Assembly (NCBI GenBank): GCA_017303575.1
Contig: JAFLCL010000012.1
Span: 1 to 64,000 of the forward strand
From: Deltaproteobacteria bacterium
Lineage (GTDB): Bacteria > Myxococcota_A > Polyangia > Polyangiales > Sandaracinaceae
Reading direction: 5' to 3'
Length of the DNA stretch: 64,000 nt
In this document: one piece after another, positions 8,654 through 17,145 of the stretch
Layout of the letters: each line of letters begins with the position of its first letter
Position numbering within the stretch: position 1 is the first letter of the stretch
Translations under genes and position numbers: made by a program
The notes under the pieces: model-generated
Told to the model about the DNA's origin: nothing
The model's database searches: none
The model's input: only the letters and a program-made list of their open reading frames with translations

Positions 8654-9349
8654 CTAGCGGGCGGGCCACGCGAGGTCTTGAAGATTTCCGACAGCACGCA
8701 GCGAGCGCGGCGAGACCCCGAGGAGGGCCTTCACCTCGCGGCTCAAGTGCGCCTGGTCTGCGAAGCCGAGCTCCGCTGCAGCCTGCGCCAGCGGCGTGCC
8801 CATGCGGATCGCCTCGCGCGCCGCCCACACGCGCTCGATCCGCAGGAAGGATTTGGCGCTCATGCCCAGCCACACACGGCACGCGCGCTGGATCTCGCGC
8901 TCGCTCGTACGAGAGGACCGAGCGCCGAGCCGGATCGCGCCCCTCGTCTCACGCGCCGCGAGCACGAGATCTCGGACGACGTGCGGTGGCCTCGCGTGCT
9001 CCTCGAGCGCCGAGATCACCAAGGCCTCGAGGTCCTCACCGCGGCAGACGTGCTCGACCGCCCGCGCGACGAGGTCCGCTCGCGTGCGGAGCACAGCGCC
9101 GTAGCCAGGTCGCAGTCGGACACCGACCACGCGCTGACCTGCCAGCGTCGATGTGCGCTGCACGCTCGCCGTCGGCGTGTACACCAGGCCCGACACGTCG
9201 CCGCGCGCGCCGATCTTCACGATGAGGTCGAAGCAGCCATCGGCCCCGATCCACGAGGTGCCGCTCGCGGCCGCCGTGTGGGACCAGACCGCCGCCACGG
9301 CCGCGTGTCGTCCGGGCCTCTCGAGGTAGGCAGTTGAGGTCGTGCTCAC
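8654..9349 (-). CDS. AraC-family transcriptional regulator
   Basis: The C-terminal third holds the two helix-turn-helix motifs of the AraC DNA-binding domain (RVWAAREAIRMGTPLAQAAA, then ELGFADQAHLSREVKALLG with SPRSLR). The N-terminal part (YLERPGRHAAVAAVWSH, WIGADGCFDLIVKIG) is the ligand-sensing half typical of regulators of small detoxification genes. The frame is open to a GTG at 9397, but a GTG at 9349 has GGAG about 10 bases upstream and gives the usual N-terminus; I prefer it. It lies between fumC and the VOC gene, all minus strand, and probably controls the VOC gene. Confidence 0.82.
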   Translation of the reverse strand: MSTTSTAYLERPGRHAAVAAVWSHTAAASGTSWIGADGCFDLIVKIGARGDVSGLVYTPTASVQRTSTLAGQRVVGVRLRPGYGAVLRTRADLVARAVEHVCRGEDLEALVISALEEHARPPHVVRDLVLAARETRGAIRLGARSSRTSEREIQRACRVWLGMSAKSFLRIERVWAAREAIRMGTPLAQAAAELGFADQAHLSREVKALLGVSPRSLRAVGNLQDLAWPAR

Positions 9350-9407
9350 GAGCGCGAGTCTCCAGTCGCCGCGCGCCGCACGCCACCCTCCGATCACGAC
9401 GAGTGGA

Positions 9408-10802
9408 TCAGCGGCTCGGGCGCGTCATCTCCTCGGGCTTCACGAGCGCGTCGAACTCGTCTGCGCTGAGCAGGCCGAGCGCGACCGCCGCGTCGCGCAA
9501 GCTCGTGCCCTCGTGGTGCGCGTGCTTCGCGATCTTCGCCGCGCCGTCGTAGCCGAGCTTCGGCGTGAGCGCCGTGACGAGCATGAGCGAGCTCGTCACG
9601 TGTCGATCGATCACGTCGCGGTTCGGCTCGATCCCGCGCGCGCAGCGCGCCTCGAACGAGGCGCACGCATCACCGAGCAAGCGCGCCGATTGGAGGAACG
9701 CGCTCGCGATCACGGGCTTCATCACGTTGAGCTCGAAGTTGCCCATCGTGCCCGCGACACCGACGACCACGTCGTTCCCCAGCACCTGCACGCACGCCAT
9801 CACCATCGCCTCGCACTGCGTGGGGTTCACCTTGCCCGGCATGATCGAGGAGCCGGGCTCGTTGTCGGGGATGGTGATCTCCCCCAGCCCCGCGCGCGGT
9901 CCCGACGCGAGCCAGCGCACGTCGTTCGCGATCTTCGTGCACGCCGTCGCGAGCTGCTTCATCGCGCCGTGCGCACCGACGAGCGCGTCGTGCCCCGCGA
10001 GCGCCGCGAACTTGTTGGGCGCGGTGACGAACGGGAGCTTCGTCGACGTCGCGAGCCGTGCGGCGAGCTTCTTCGCGAAGTCGGGATGCGCGTTGAGCCC
10101 GGTGCCCACCGCCGTACCCCCCGCCGCGAGCTCGCACACGCGCGGGAGGCTTCGCTCGATCGCCTCGATGCCCATCGCGAGCTGCGCGGCCCAGCCGGAG
10201 ATCTCCTGTCCTAGCGTGAGCGGCGTGGCGTCCATCAGGTGGGTGCGTCCGATCTTCACCACGTCGGCGTACGCGCGAGACTTGTCTTCGAGCGTGGCAT
10301 GGAGCGCGCGCACACCGGGCAGCGTGCGCTGCATGATCACCTGCGTGGCGGCGATCGACATGGCGGTGGGGAACACGTCGTTCGACGACTGGGAGAGGTT
10401 GACGTGATCGTTGGGATGCACGGGTGATTTGCCGCCGCGGCCCTTGCCCGCGAGCTCGTTCGCGCGCCCCGCGATGACCTCGTTGACGTTCATGTTGCTC
10501 TGCGTGCCCGACCCGGTCTGCCAGACGACGAGCGGGAACTGATCATCGAGCGCCCCCGTTCGCACCTCCTCGGCGGCCTTCACGATGAGCTCGGCGATCG
10601 CCCCATCGAGGAGCCCCAGCTCCCGATTGACCTCCGCCGCCGCGCCCTTGATCAGCGCGAGCGCGTGGACGATCTCGATCGGCATGCGCTCGCCGCCGAT
10701 GGGGAAGTTCACGAGCGACCGCGCGGTCTGCGCCCCGTAGTACGCGTCGGCAGGCACCTCCATGGCGCCCAGGCTGTCCGTCTCGGTGCGTGTCTTGGCC
10801 AT
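9408..10802 (-). CDS. fumC: Fumarate hydratase class II
   Basis: A TCA-cycle enzyme that interconverts fumarate and L-malate; the iron-free homotetrameric class. The 464-residue length is standard. Signatures present are [13 protein letters not shown] near residue 100, [26 protein letters not shown], and the fumarase/aspartase superfamily loop [15 protein letters not shown] around residue 320 that carries the catalytic Ser. No truncation is seen. It may lead a fumC - araC - VOC transcript, since the next start follows closely. Confidence 0.95.
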   Translation of the reverse strand: MAKTRTETDSLGAMEVPADAYYGAQTARSLVNFPIGGERMPIEIVHALALIKGAAAEVNRELGLLDGAIAELIVKAAEEVRTGALDDQFPLVVWQTGSGTQSNMNVNEVIAGRANELAGKGRGGKSPVHPNDHVNLSQSSNDVFPTAMSIAATQVIMQRTLPGVRALHATLEDKSRAYADVVKIGRTHLMDATPLTLGQEISGWAAQLAMGIEAIERSLPRVCELAAGGTAVGTGLNAHPDFAKKLAARLATSTKLPFVTAPNKFAALAGHDALVGAHGAMKQLATACTKIANDVRWLASGPRAGLGEITIPDNEPGSSIMPGKVNPTQCEAMVMACVQVLGNDVVVGVAGTMGNFELNVMKPVIASAFLQSARLLGDACASFEARCARGIEPNRDVIDRHVTSSLMLVTALTPKLGYDGAAKIAKHAHHEGTSLRDAAVALGLLSADEFDALVKPEEMTRPSR

Positions 10803-11007
10803 CCCGCAGCCTGCCTCGGATCACCCGACGCCGCAGGCCCCTGAAAGGCCCTCCCGAAGGGAGGGGTTGGGGAGCGTCAGCGAGACCCAAACCGCTACAC
10901 GGACTCCTAGTGACAGCAGAAAGAGCTGTGCCTGGGAGCTTCTCAGGATCTGCCCCGCTGGAGAGAAGTCAGAGACCGAGAAACAATCGACTCACGGCCT
11001 GAAGGGA

Positions 11008-11084
11008 CGCGGTGGTGGGGGTCCAGGGCGAGTTCCGCAGGCCGAAGGCCGAGGATGTTTGAGCATCGGACCCCCTCCGCCGCG
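11008..11084. repeat. Long hairpin element related to the 6.7/58.1-kb palindromes
   Basis: Seventeen-base arms (CGCGGTGGTGGGGGTCC and its near-complement at 11068-11084) pair with one G-T wobble and one mismatch, enclosing an inner GGCC-GAA-GGCC hairpin. The right flank (GCGGCCCGCTTCCGAAGC) resembles the right flank of the 58.1-kb element (GCGGCCCGGCTCCCGAAGC), but the core differs. Confidence 0.55.
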
Positions 11085-11133
11085 GCCCGCTTCCGAAGCG
11101 GGGATTCTCTCTCGCTCTCTCAGCTCCACCGGC

Positions 11134-11275
11134 GGCGGGGGACGAGCCCCCGCCCTACACCGACATATGGCGAATCGGCCCGGCGGGCGACACCAACACC
11201 GGCGAATCGGCCCGGCGGGGGACCCTACACCGACAAACGGCGAATCAGCTCGGCGGGGGACGAGCCCCCGCCCTA
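11134..11275. repeat. Degenerate tandem repeat with palindromic ends
   Basis: GGCGGGGGACGAGCCCCCG followed by CCCTA occurs at both ends (11134-11157 and 11252-11275). Each copy is itself a GGGGG/CCCCC hairpin. Between them are three variants of a unit built on CACCGACA and GGCGAATCGGCCCGGCGGG. The block abuts the 3' end of the minus-strand H1-like gene and could end its transcript, but that is inference. Confidence 0.7.
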
Positions 11276-11281
11276 GGGCGA

Positions 11282-11860
11282 CTACTTCTTCTTGCCGGCC
11301 TTCTTGCCCTTGGCGGCCTTGTCGTCCTTCTTCGGCGCAGGCGCGGGCGCTGCCGCCTTGGGGGCCTCGGGGGCGATCGCGGGCTTGCCTTCGGAGGCCG
11401 AGCCCGAGACGAAGTAGCGCGTGCCGCGCTTCTCGCCTTCCTTGCGGATGCTCTTGGCGCCGAGGAGGTTGAGGATCGGGAGCGCGAGATCCTTCGAGGG
11501 CGCGCCGAGCGCCTTGGCGATCGCCTCCACGCCCTGACCGGGGTTCGACGCGAGGTGCGCCTTGATCGCGCGGGCCGCCGCAGCGACGTCCTCCGGCGAT
11601 CGACGGGTCCCCTTCTTCACGCGCGGCAGCGCCGACGAAGACGGCGCGGCCTTGGCAGCAGCCGGACCAGCCGGCGCTGCTGCGGCGGCGGGAGCTGCGG
11701 GCTTCTTGGCCTTTGGGGCCTTGGGCGCGGGGGCAGCGGCCTTCACGGGCGTCGCGCCGCCGAGGGCGGCTTGGACCGCCTCGAGGGCCGCCTTGCGGAT
11801 GAGGCTCTCCAGCTCGGACACGAAAGTGGAAACACGGGCATCAATCTCACGGGTGCTCAT
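11282..11860 (-). CDS. Histone H1-like Ala/Lys/Pro-rich DNA-binding protein
   Basis: A 192-residue basic protein. Residues 1-40 form an acidic helix (DARVSTFVSELESLIRK). They are followed by an AAPAPKAPKAKKPAAPAA linker, a compact middle domain of about 65 residues (RSPEDVAAAARAIKAHLASN, ALGAPSKDLALPILNLLG, KRGTRYFVS) that looks like a winged helix, and a Lys/Ala/Pro tail ending KGKKAGKKK. This layout is common in myxobacterial nucleoid-associated proteins. The ATG at 11860 gives the acidic N-terminus; upstream codons in this frame do not look coding. It is divergent from the next exported protein, with a 257-bp gap in which I see no clear promoter. Confidence 0.72.
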   Translation of the reverse strand: MSTREIDARVSTFVSELESLIRKAALEAVQAALGGATPVKAAAPAPKAPKAKKPAAPAAAAAPAGPAAAKAAPSSSALPRVKKGTRRSPEDVAAAARAIKAHLASNPGQGVEAIAKALGAPSKDLALPILNLLGAKSIRKEGEKRGTRYFVSGSASEGKPAIAPEAPKAAAPAPAPKKDDKAAKGKKAGKKK

Positions 11861-12117
11861 CCGCGCGTTGTCGCGTGACAGTCTCGTGTCCGTCAAGGGT
11901 GAAGCTCGCGACCGACGTCTTTGGTCCTCGGTCGCCGGCTGGCGCGTCATCGCCGGAAGACCGGTCCGGGTGGGGGCGCCAGCGCTCGCTCGGGATCACC
12001 GGGCACATCCATCACGCGGGAATTGCCTGGCGTTCGCGCCCTTTTCGCGACGGCATGGTCGGTGCGTCGAGTGGATGCTCCTTCGGGATGTCCCGACCGA
12101 ACCGGGATGACCGAACC

Positions 12118-12687
12118 ATGAAATCACCGCGAACGTCCGCGCGCACCGGAGCCGCCCTCGTGATCTGGGCCTCCGTGACGCTCCTCGCCACTCAGACCGC
12201 CGACGCGCAGCGCGTCGACCGCCCCCGAGCTCGATTTGGCATCAGCGGTGTCGGAGGCGGTGTCGTCGGGACGATCCATGGAGCGGTCGGAGGCCTCTCG
12301 CCGAGCGTGGGCCTGCAGGTGAACGACTCGTTCGCGGTCTACGTGCACGGGCAGTTTCTCTTCGGGCAGTTCCTCCCCGAGCCCGCCGAGGGGCTCGTGG
12401 GATTCGTGTTCAGCGCGATCTTGTTCGAGCTGACGGTCGCAGACTTCCTCCAGATCGGCGTGGGCCCCTCCCTCGACTTCGTCTTGGGCTGTGACGATCG
12501 CCTCCAGCCGGTGTGCGCTGGCTCCGGTCCCCGGTTCGGCAGTGACGCGAGGGTCTCTTTTCTCGTGGGCGGCAGCGACCCCGAGCACCCGTCGAATCTG
12601 GCCCTCTCGCTCGATGTTCACCCGACTTGGTTCGGCGGTGACGCGGCGATCGCGCTCCTCGCCGGCATTGGCTACGAGCGCCGCTGA
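12118..12687 (+). CDS. Exported outer-membrane-like protein, function unknown
   Basis: A 189-residue protein with a cleavable signal peptide (ALVIWASVTLLATQTADA, cut after ADAQ). The mature part alternates glycine-rich hydrophobic strands (GISGVGGGVVGTIHGAVGG, FAVYVHGQFLFGQF, IALLAGIGYERR), as in small beta-barrel or porin-like family proteins, with two Cys in CDDRLQPVC. It starts with ATG at 12118 and ends with the strand typical of a barrel, though the last residues are Arg rather than Phe. No named family recognised. Confidence 0.6.
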   Translation: MKSPRTSARTGAALVIWASVTLLATQTADAQRVDRPRARFGISGVGGGVVGTIHGAVGGLSPSVGLQVNDSFAVYVHGQFLFGQFLPEPAEGLVGFVFSAILFELTVADFLQIGVGPSLDFVLGCDDRLQPVCAGSGPRFGSDARVSFLVGGSDPEHPSNLALSLDVHPTWFGGDAAIALLAGIGYERR

Positions 12688-12750
12688 GCGCGCCACGACA
12701 CGTACATCGAGACTTTGCACCGGGCCTCGAGGCTCGGAGGAGTGAGACCC

Positions 12751-13110
12751 ATGACGAACCTGAAGAACGAGATGGACAGCAGCGTGGAGACGGCGAAGAG
12801 CGGAATCACGCATGCCGCGAAGAAGCTCGGCGACGCCGTGACCGATGGCAAGGAAGCGCTCAAAGGCGCGCTCACCGACGCCAAGGATCTCGCGGTGAAC
12901 GCCGGCGATCAGCTGAAGAGCGCCACCTCGGCGGCGGTCGACCAAGCCAAGGTCGGGGGGCAGGAAGTGAGCGAGGCCGTCAAGCAGGCGGCGCACGACG
13001 TCGGCACTGCGGCCAAGCACGCTGCCTACGACGTGAGCGATGCGGCGAAGAACGCGGCGGACGTCGCGGCCACTCGCAACGCCCAGAGGACGAAGAGCTC
13101 AGCCTCCTGA
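12751..13110 (+). CDS. LEA-like / amphipathic-repeat stress protein
   Basis: A 119-residue Ala/Lys/Asp-rich protein without aromatic core residues. It has imperfect 11-residue repeats of the type AKKLGDAVTDGKEALKGALT and AAKNAADVAATRNA, the composition of late-embryogenesis-abundant or apolipoprotein-like helices. Such proteins are thought to protect membranes or proteins in desiccation or osmotic stress. ATG 12751 fits better than the upstream start because the extra residues (MHRASRLGG) are not repeat-like; GGAG lies upstream. It is not a transport or enzyme family I recognise. Confidence 0.65.
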   Translation: MTNLKNEMDSSVETAKSGITHAAKKLGDAVTDGKEALKGALTDAKDLAVNAGDQLKSATSAAVDQAKVGGQEVSEAVKQAAHDVGTAAKHAAYDVSDAAKNAADVAATRNAQRTKSSAS

Positions 13111-13166
13111 GGCCGAGAGCCCGGAACGACAATCAGGGAGGAGCTTCATGACACCCATGACGAGTC

Positions 13167-14279
13167 TCAGCCCCGCGGGAGCGTGAACGAGAACACGCTG
13201 CCTTTGCCGATCTCGCTCGTGACCCAGATCCGACCGGCGTGAGCGTCGATGACGCTCTTGGCGATGTAGAGGCCCATGCCGGAGCCGAGGTGGGCTGTGG
13301 CCTGGGCCTGCCAGGAACGGTCGAAGACCTTATCGATCGCCTCGGGCTCGATGCCTGGTCCCGTGTCCTCCACGGTGAACGTCGCCTCGAGGTCGTCGAC
13401 GGTGACCGCGAAGGTCACGGTGCCACCTCGCGCCGTGAACTTGAGCGCGTTGTTGAGGAGGTTCGAGACCACCTGTCCGATCCGACCCGGATCACAGGAG
13501 AGGGAGACGTCCGCGTCGACGCGATGGTGGAGCGACACGCCGCTCTCGGCGAACGCGTCGCGGAACTCCTCGACGAGCTCCGCGACGAAACTGCCCGTGT
13601 GGATCGAGGTGCGCGAGAGCGTCAGGCCCCGAGCGCGGATGTTGGCCGCGTCGACGAGATCGTCGATCAGCGCCTCCATGCGCTTGACCGCACGGCGGAT
13701 GATGGGGAGCGTGCGGGCGAGCGACTCGGGATTGATCGTCAGTGCCTCCGCGGCGAGGCGAACGTTCCCGAGCGGGCTACGGAGATCGTGCGTCACGACC
13801 GCGAGGACCTCGTCGCGGACGCTGATCGCACGCTCCGCGTCGGCGCGAGCGCTGCGCTCCCTCTCTTCCGCGCGCTTGAGTCGGTCGATGTCGACCATGA
13901 CTCCGCGCAAGAGGACGCGGCCCCCTTCCTCCTCGCGGTGGACACCCGAGTGCATCCAGGCGGTGCTCCCGTCGGCCTTGATGCAGCGGTGGTCCAGACG
14001 CAGATCGTTCACCTCGGGGTCGCTGCGGAGCTTGTGGAGGAGCTCCTCCCACTTCGGTCTGTCCTCCGGCACGACGTGATCGTGCAGGAACGAGGGCGAG
14101 GCCCGCCACGCGTCGCAGTCGTATCCCAGCACCAGCGCGGAGTGCTGGCTGACGAACGTGTAGTGCTGGGCCGTGTCGTCGAACTCCCACACGACCACGT
14201 GGTCCAGCTCGTCGACGATCTTTCGGAAGCGCTGCTCGTCGAAGGTCGGCGTCGGGATCGGCGCTGTGGACACGGTCAT
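13167..14279 (-). CDS. PAS-domain sensor histidine kinase
   Basis: A 370-residue soluble histidine kinase with no membrane segment. A PAS fold covers about residues 15-130 (DELDHVVVWEFDDTAQHYTF, then the PAC-like RLDHRCIKADGSTAWMHSGV). The HisKA H-box is VTHDLRSPLGNVRLA, and the ATPase domain has NLLNNALKFT (N), DTGPGIEPE (G1) and GSGMGLYIAKS (G2). All catalytic motifs are intact. The ATG at 14279 is preceded by GGAGCTTCG. It is an orphan kinase with no adjacent response regulator, divergent from the DAC-like protein with only 95 bp between starts, so shared control is likely. Confidence 0.9.
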   Translation of the reverse strand: MTVSTAPIPTPTFDEQRFRKIVDELDHVVVWEFDDTAQHYTFVSQHSALVLGYDCDAWRASPSFLHDHVVPEDRPKWEELLHKLRSDPEVNDLRLDHRCIKADGSTAWMHSGVHREEEGGRVLLRGVMVDIDRLKRAEERERSARADAERAISVRDEVLAVVTHDLRSPLGNVRLAAEALTINPESLARTLPIIRRAVKRMEALIDDLVDAANIRARGLTLSRTSIHTGSFVAELVEEFRDAFAESGVSLHHRVDADVSLSCDPGRIGQVVSNLLNNALKFTARGGTVTFAVTVDDLEATFTVEDTGPGIEPEAIDKVFDRSWQAQATAHLGSGMGLYIAKSVIDAHAGRIWVTSEIGKGSVFSFTLPRG

Positions 14280-14374
14280 CGAAGCTCCGCGCGGGTGGAC
14301 CAGGGGCCGCGACGAGAGCGCGCGGCAGGATTCGTTCTCTTGCGACTCGGCTCGCGTACTTCGATACTCGCAGG

Positions 14375-15904
14375 ATGTCGACCCCAACGGCGAGCGTGCG
14401 GGTCGCCGGCGAGAGCGAGGCCAAGGTGCTCGCGTCGGTCGTGGGAGCGCTCCTCGATCTGCCCGGCGACGGCTACATGCGTGTCGGTGGGGGCGTGCAC
14501 TCCACGCGCCTTCAGCCCGAGACCTGGTGGGGGAGACCGTCGTGCGTCGCAGGGAGCTGGGAGGTGCCGGTGCCGGCCGAGCTGGCGGCAGTGCTCGGCG
14601 CCACCTCCGAGGCGATCTCGGTCCAGAGCCCGTGGTCCGAGCTGACCGGCTATTTCCGCGAGTTCCTGAAAGACCTGTTCGGAGACGAGCCCGAGACCGA
14701 CGATGGCTCGCACGAGGAAGGCGACTGGCTCGCCGTGGACTTCGAGGGCCAGGAGGGCTCGAGCGTTCGCTCCATTCGCGACCATCGCCCGGAGATCCAC
14801 GCGGACCTCCTGCCCGTGGGCCCGAAGCTCCGCTATCCAGTGCACCCGACGGGGGAAGGCGTGGGCCGCGTGCTCGTCGATGCCGCGAAGTGGGGCTCGT
14901 ATCCACGCGACGGACGCGCGCTCTACCCGCCTGCGGCCGGTCTCGCCGACGCCTACCTGCTCAGCCTCATCGCGAACCTGGTCGACACGCGCGTTCATCC
15001 GTCGGAGCGGTGGAAACGAAATCGCGCGACGTCCCGACACATGCGACGCCGAGCCGCGCGCGCCGTGCTCGCCGCGTTGACCGCCGAGATCGCGAACGGC
15101 CCGCTGACCCTCGACCTCTTCGATCTCGTGTGCGCGATGTCCAGCCTCCCCTACGAGCAAAGACAGGCACGCGGAACGCTCTTCTTCGCGCACGAGCGCG
15201 GCGCGATCGCGCACGCGTGGGCCGTCGAGCTCGCTCCGGCGTTCGCCCTCGAGGAGGCCAAGCGGGTCCGCAAGATGCTCGAGATCTCCGACGAGTCCTT
15301 GGCCGTGCTGACGGACACGCGCCGCGTGTTCGGCCTGGTGGACGCGCACGGCTTCGGCGGACCGCGCGTCACGTTCGTCGAGCCCGGACGGTGGACTCTG
15401 AGCGTCGGTGACGCGCCGCCCCTCTTCGAGGTGGTCGAAGGACTGCCGCGGCTCCTCCAGCAGACGGTGAACGCCAAAGAGGTGGAGGCCAGGCTCGATG
15501 CCTGTTTCGGGGGCCTGTCGGCCGAGGCCAAGAGGCGAATCGTCGCGGTCGCTCAGCGAGCGGTCACGCAACGACACGGCACCTCACTGGTGGTGACGGA
15601 TGACGCGCTCGGCGAAGCGCGGAGACTCCGTGCGACGGCCTCTTGCATCGTCCCGCGCGCCCTCGACCCGGCGCACGTGGTGCCACTCACGCGGATCGAC
15701 GGTGCGCTCTTGTTCGACCTCGACGGACTCTGTGTGGCGTTCGGCGCCATCGTGGACGGCGTGGCCGTCGCAGGAGGCGGCGACGCCGCCCGCGGCGCCC
15801 GCTTTAATTCACTCCAGCGCTACGTGCACCAGAGCCGCCAAGAGAACCGGCGAGCGCTCGCGCTCGTGATCTCCGAAGATGGTCACGTGACCTGGACCTC
15901 GTGA
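14375..15904 (+). CDS. DAC-like (diadenylate cyclase superfamily) sensor protein
   Basis: A 509-residue soluble protein. The last 110 residues resemble the DisA_N / DAC fold: TRIDGALLFDLDGLCVAFGA carries the DGA nucleotide motif, followed by GDAARGARFNSLQRYV where active cyclases have the RHR segment, and ALALVISEDGHVTW, the last strand. The RHR triplet is missing, as in the probable sensor type (DACNV), so it may bind a nucleotide rather than make c-di-AMP. The first 390 residues are not recognised; an acidic patch (EPETDDGSHEEGDW) lies near residue 110. Divergent from a PAS kinase. The domain call is from pattern only. Confidence 0.65.
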   Translation: MSTPTASVRVAGESEAKVLASVVGALLDLPGDGYMRVGGGVHSTRLQPETWWGRPSCVAGSWEVPVPAELAAVLGATSEAISVQSPWSELTGYFREFLKDLFGDEPETDDGSHEEGDWLAVDFEGQEGSSVRSIRDHRPEIHADLLPVGPKLRYPVHPTGEGVGRVLVDAAKWGSYPRDGRALYPPAAGLADAYLLSLIANLVDTRVHPSERWKRNRATSRHMRRRAARAVLAALTAEIANGPLTLDLFDLVCAMSSLPYEQRQARGTLFFAHERGAIAHAWAVELAPAFALEEAKRVRKMLEISDESLAVLTDTRRVFGLVDAHGFGGPRVTFVEPGRWTLSVGDAPPLFEVVEGLPRLLQQTVNAKEVEARLDACFGGLSAEAKRRIVAVAQRAVTQRHGTSLVVTDDALGEARRLRATASCIVPRALDPAHVVPLTRIDGALLFDLDGLCVAFGAIVDGVAVAGGGDAARGARFNSLQRYVHQSRQENRRALALVISEDGHVTWTS

Positions 15905-15932
15905 GCCGGCCGCGCGGCTCGTGCGAGACGGC

Positions 15933-16181
15933 TCACGCGGCCAGCGGGAGCTTCACCCAACAGTTGCTGCAGATCTTGGCGTTCTCCATGCAGCGTGAGC
16001 CGCACGTGGGGCAGCCACGCGTCGCTGGCTCCTCGCCGAGATCGAGGGCGGCCACGAGCTCCACGAACGACTCCCGAATGTCCTTGGTCGGGCCCGGCCC
16101 GTGGGCAGCGTCGTGCGTCTCGAGCTCGGCGCGAACTCGCCCGAGCAACGTGCGCACCCGAGAGCGTTGATCGTCTTGCAT
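15933..16181 (-). CDS. Small zinc-ribbon protein
   Basis: About 82 residues. An N-terminal helix (RTLLGRVRAELETHD) is followed by a treble of Cys pairs, CPTCGSRC and CSNCWVKLP, expected to bind one zinc. GAGGAG ends directly before an ATG at 16187, too close for initiation. The second ATG at 16181 has 6-base spacing and is taken as the start. It follows the GH130 gene by about 20 bases on the same strand and may be its operon partner. No specific role can be assigned. Confidence 0.7.
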   Translation of the reverse strand: MQDDQRSRVRTLLGRVRAELETHDAAHGPGPTKDIRESFVELVAALDLGEEPATRGCPTCGSRCMENAKICSNCWVKLPLAA

Positions 16182-16200
16182 CGTCATCTCCTCGTGAGGG

Positions 16201-17145
16201 TCAGAAGTCAGTGCTGTCGTCGTGCTGGAGCCACTCGAGCATCGCGCTCAGGCTCGTGCGAGCCAGACCGATCGACGTGTCTGCGGCCCCGTAATAGACG
16301 TTCAGCGTGTCGGCATCGGGCTGCGTGACACCGCAAGGAAAGACCACCTGGGCAACGTCGCCCGACATCTCGTAGGGCTCTTCCGGACCGAAGATCCAAG
16401 AGGCGCCGCGCCGGATGCAGCGCTCGGGCGCCTCGAGATCGAGGAGGGCGGCGCCCACCCGATAGATCGATCCCGACGCGGTCCTGCGGACGCCGTGATA
16501 GAGCATCAGCCAGCCGGCGGGCGTCTCGATCAAGGGAGGCGAGAGCCCGATCTTGTTGGCGTCCCACCATCCACCACGCCGCGCCCTGAGCACGATCTCG
16601 TGCCCACCCCAGTTGCGAAGATCCGGCGAGTAGGAGATCCAGACATCGGCGCTCGCGTCGGTCATGGGTCGGTGGAGCATCGCCCACGCGCCGCGGACTC
16701 GTCGGGGGAGCAGCGCTGCGTCCTTGTCGTCCGGCTGCATCACGAGGCCACAGCGCTCGAACTCGCGAAAGTCGCGGGTGAGCGCCAGCGCGACCCCCGG
16801 ACCCGATTTCCCGAACGCCGTGTAGGTCACTGCATAACGATCGAGCTCGGGCAGGAACGTGATCCTCGGATCTTCCAGGCCCCAGAGCTCCTCGGCTCGC
16901 TCCGGGTCGCGCGCGAGAGTCGGCGCGGGGTCGATCGTCCAGCCGCTGACGCCATCGGCGGAGCGGGCCGCGCACAAGTGCGAGCGACCGCTGAAGTCCT
17001 CGGCGCGACAGAGCAGCAACGTCGTCCCGTCGGGCAGGATCGTCGCGCCCGGATTGAAGACCGAGTGAACGGGATAGGGCCAGTCGGCGCGGGTGAGAAT
17101 CGGATTCTTCTCACACCGGGTCCAGGTGGGACGCGGCGATCTCAC
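16201..17145 (-). CDS. GH130-family mannosyl phosphorylase-like protein
   Basis: A 314-residue five-bladed propeller enzyme of the glycoside hydrolase 130 family (beta-mannoside phosphorylases and hydrolases). Signatures: NPGATILPDGTTLLLCRAED, WGLEDPRIT with the catalytic-site acidic residue, ALTRDFREFERCG, KDAALLPRR, and VYYGAADTSIGLA near the end. The start is a GTG inside a GTGA overlap with the upstream glycosyltransferase stop, a sign of translational coupling. It probably acts on the product of, or recycles mannosides made by, the coupled transferase; that link is inferred. Confidence 0.85.
   Translation of the reverse strand: MRSPRPTWTRCEKNPILTRADWPYPVHSVFNPGATILPDGTTLLLCRAEDFSGRSHLCAARSADGVSGWTIDPAPTLARDPERAEELWGLEDPRITFLPELDRYAVTYTAFGKSGPGVALALTRDFREFERCGLVMQPDDKDAALLPRRVRGAWAMLHRPMTDASADVWISYSPDLRNWGGHEIVLRARRGGWWDANKIGLSPPLIETPAGWLMLYHGVRRTASGSIYRVGAALLDLEAPERCIRRGASWIFGPEEPYEMSGDVAQVVFPCGVTQPDADTLNVYYGAADTSIGLARTSLSAMLEWLQHDDSTDF

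Larger units (their letters stand above)
10803..11281. other. Gene-free 479-bp spacer rich in hairpins
   Basis: No credible coding frame here on either strand. From left to right: a 7-bp hairpin CCCTCCC-GAA-GGGAGGG (10849-10865), an A/T-richer stretch near 10900-10990 that could hold the fumC promoter, a long hairpin (11008-11084), a palindrome CCCGCTTCCGAAGCGGG (11087-11103), and a block of tandem repeats (11134-11275) ending just past the stop of the H1-like gene. It separates the divergent fumC control region from the 3' end of that gene. Confidence 0.7.
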
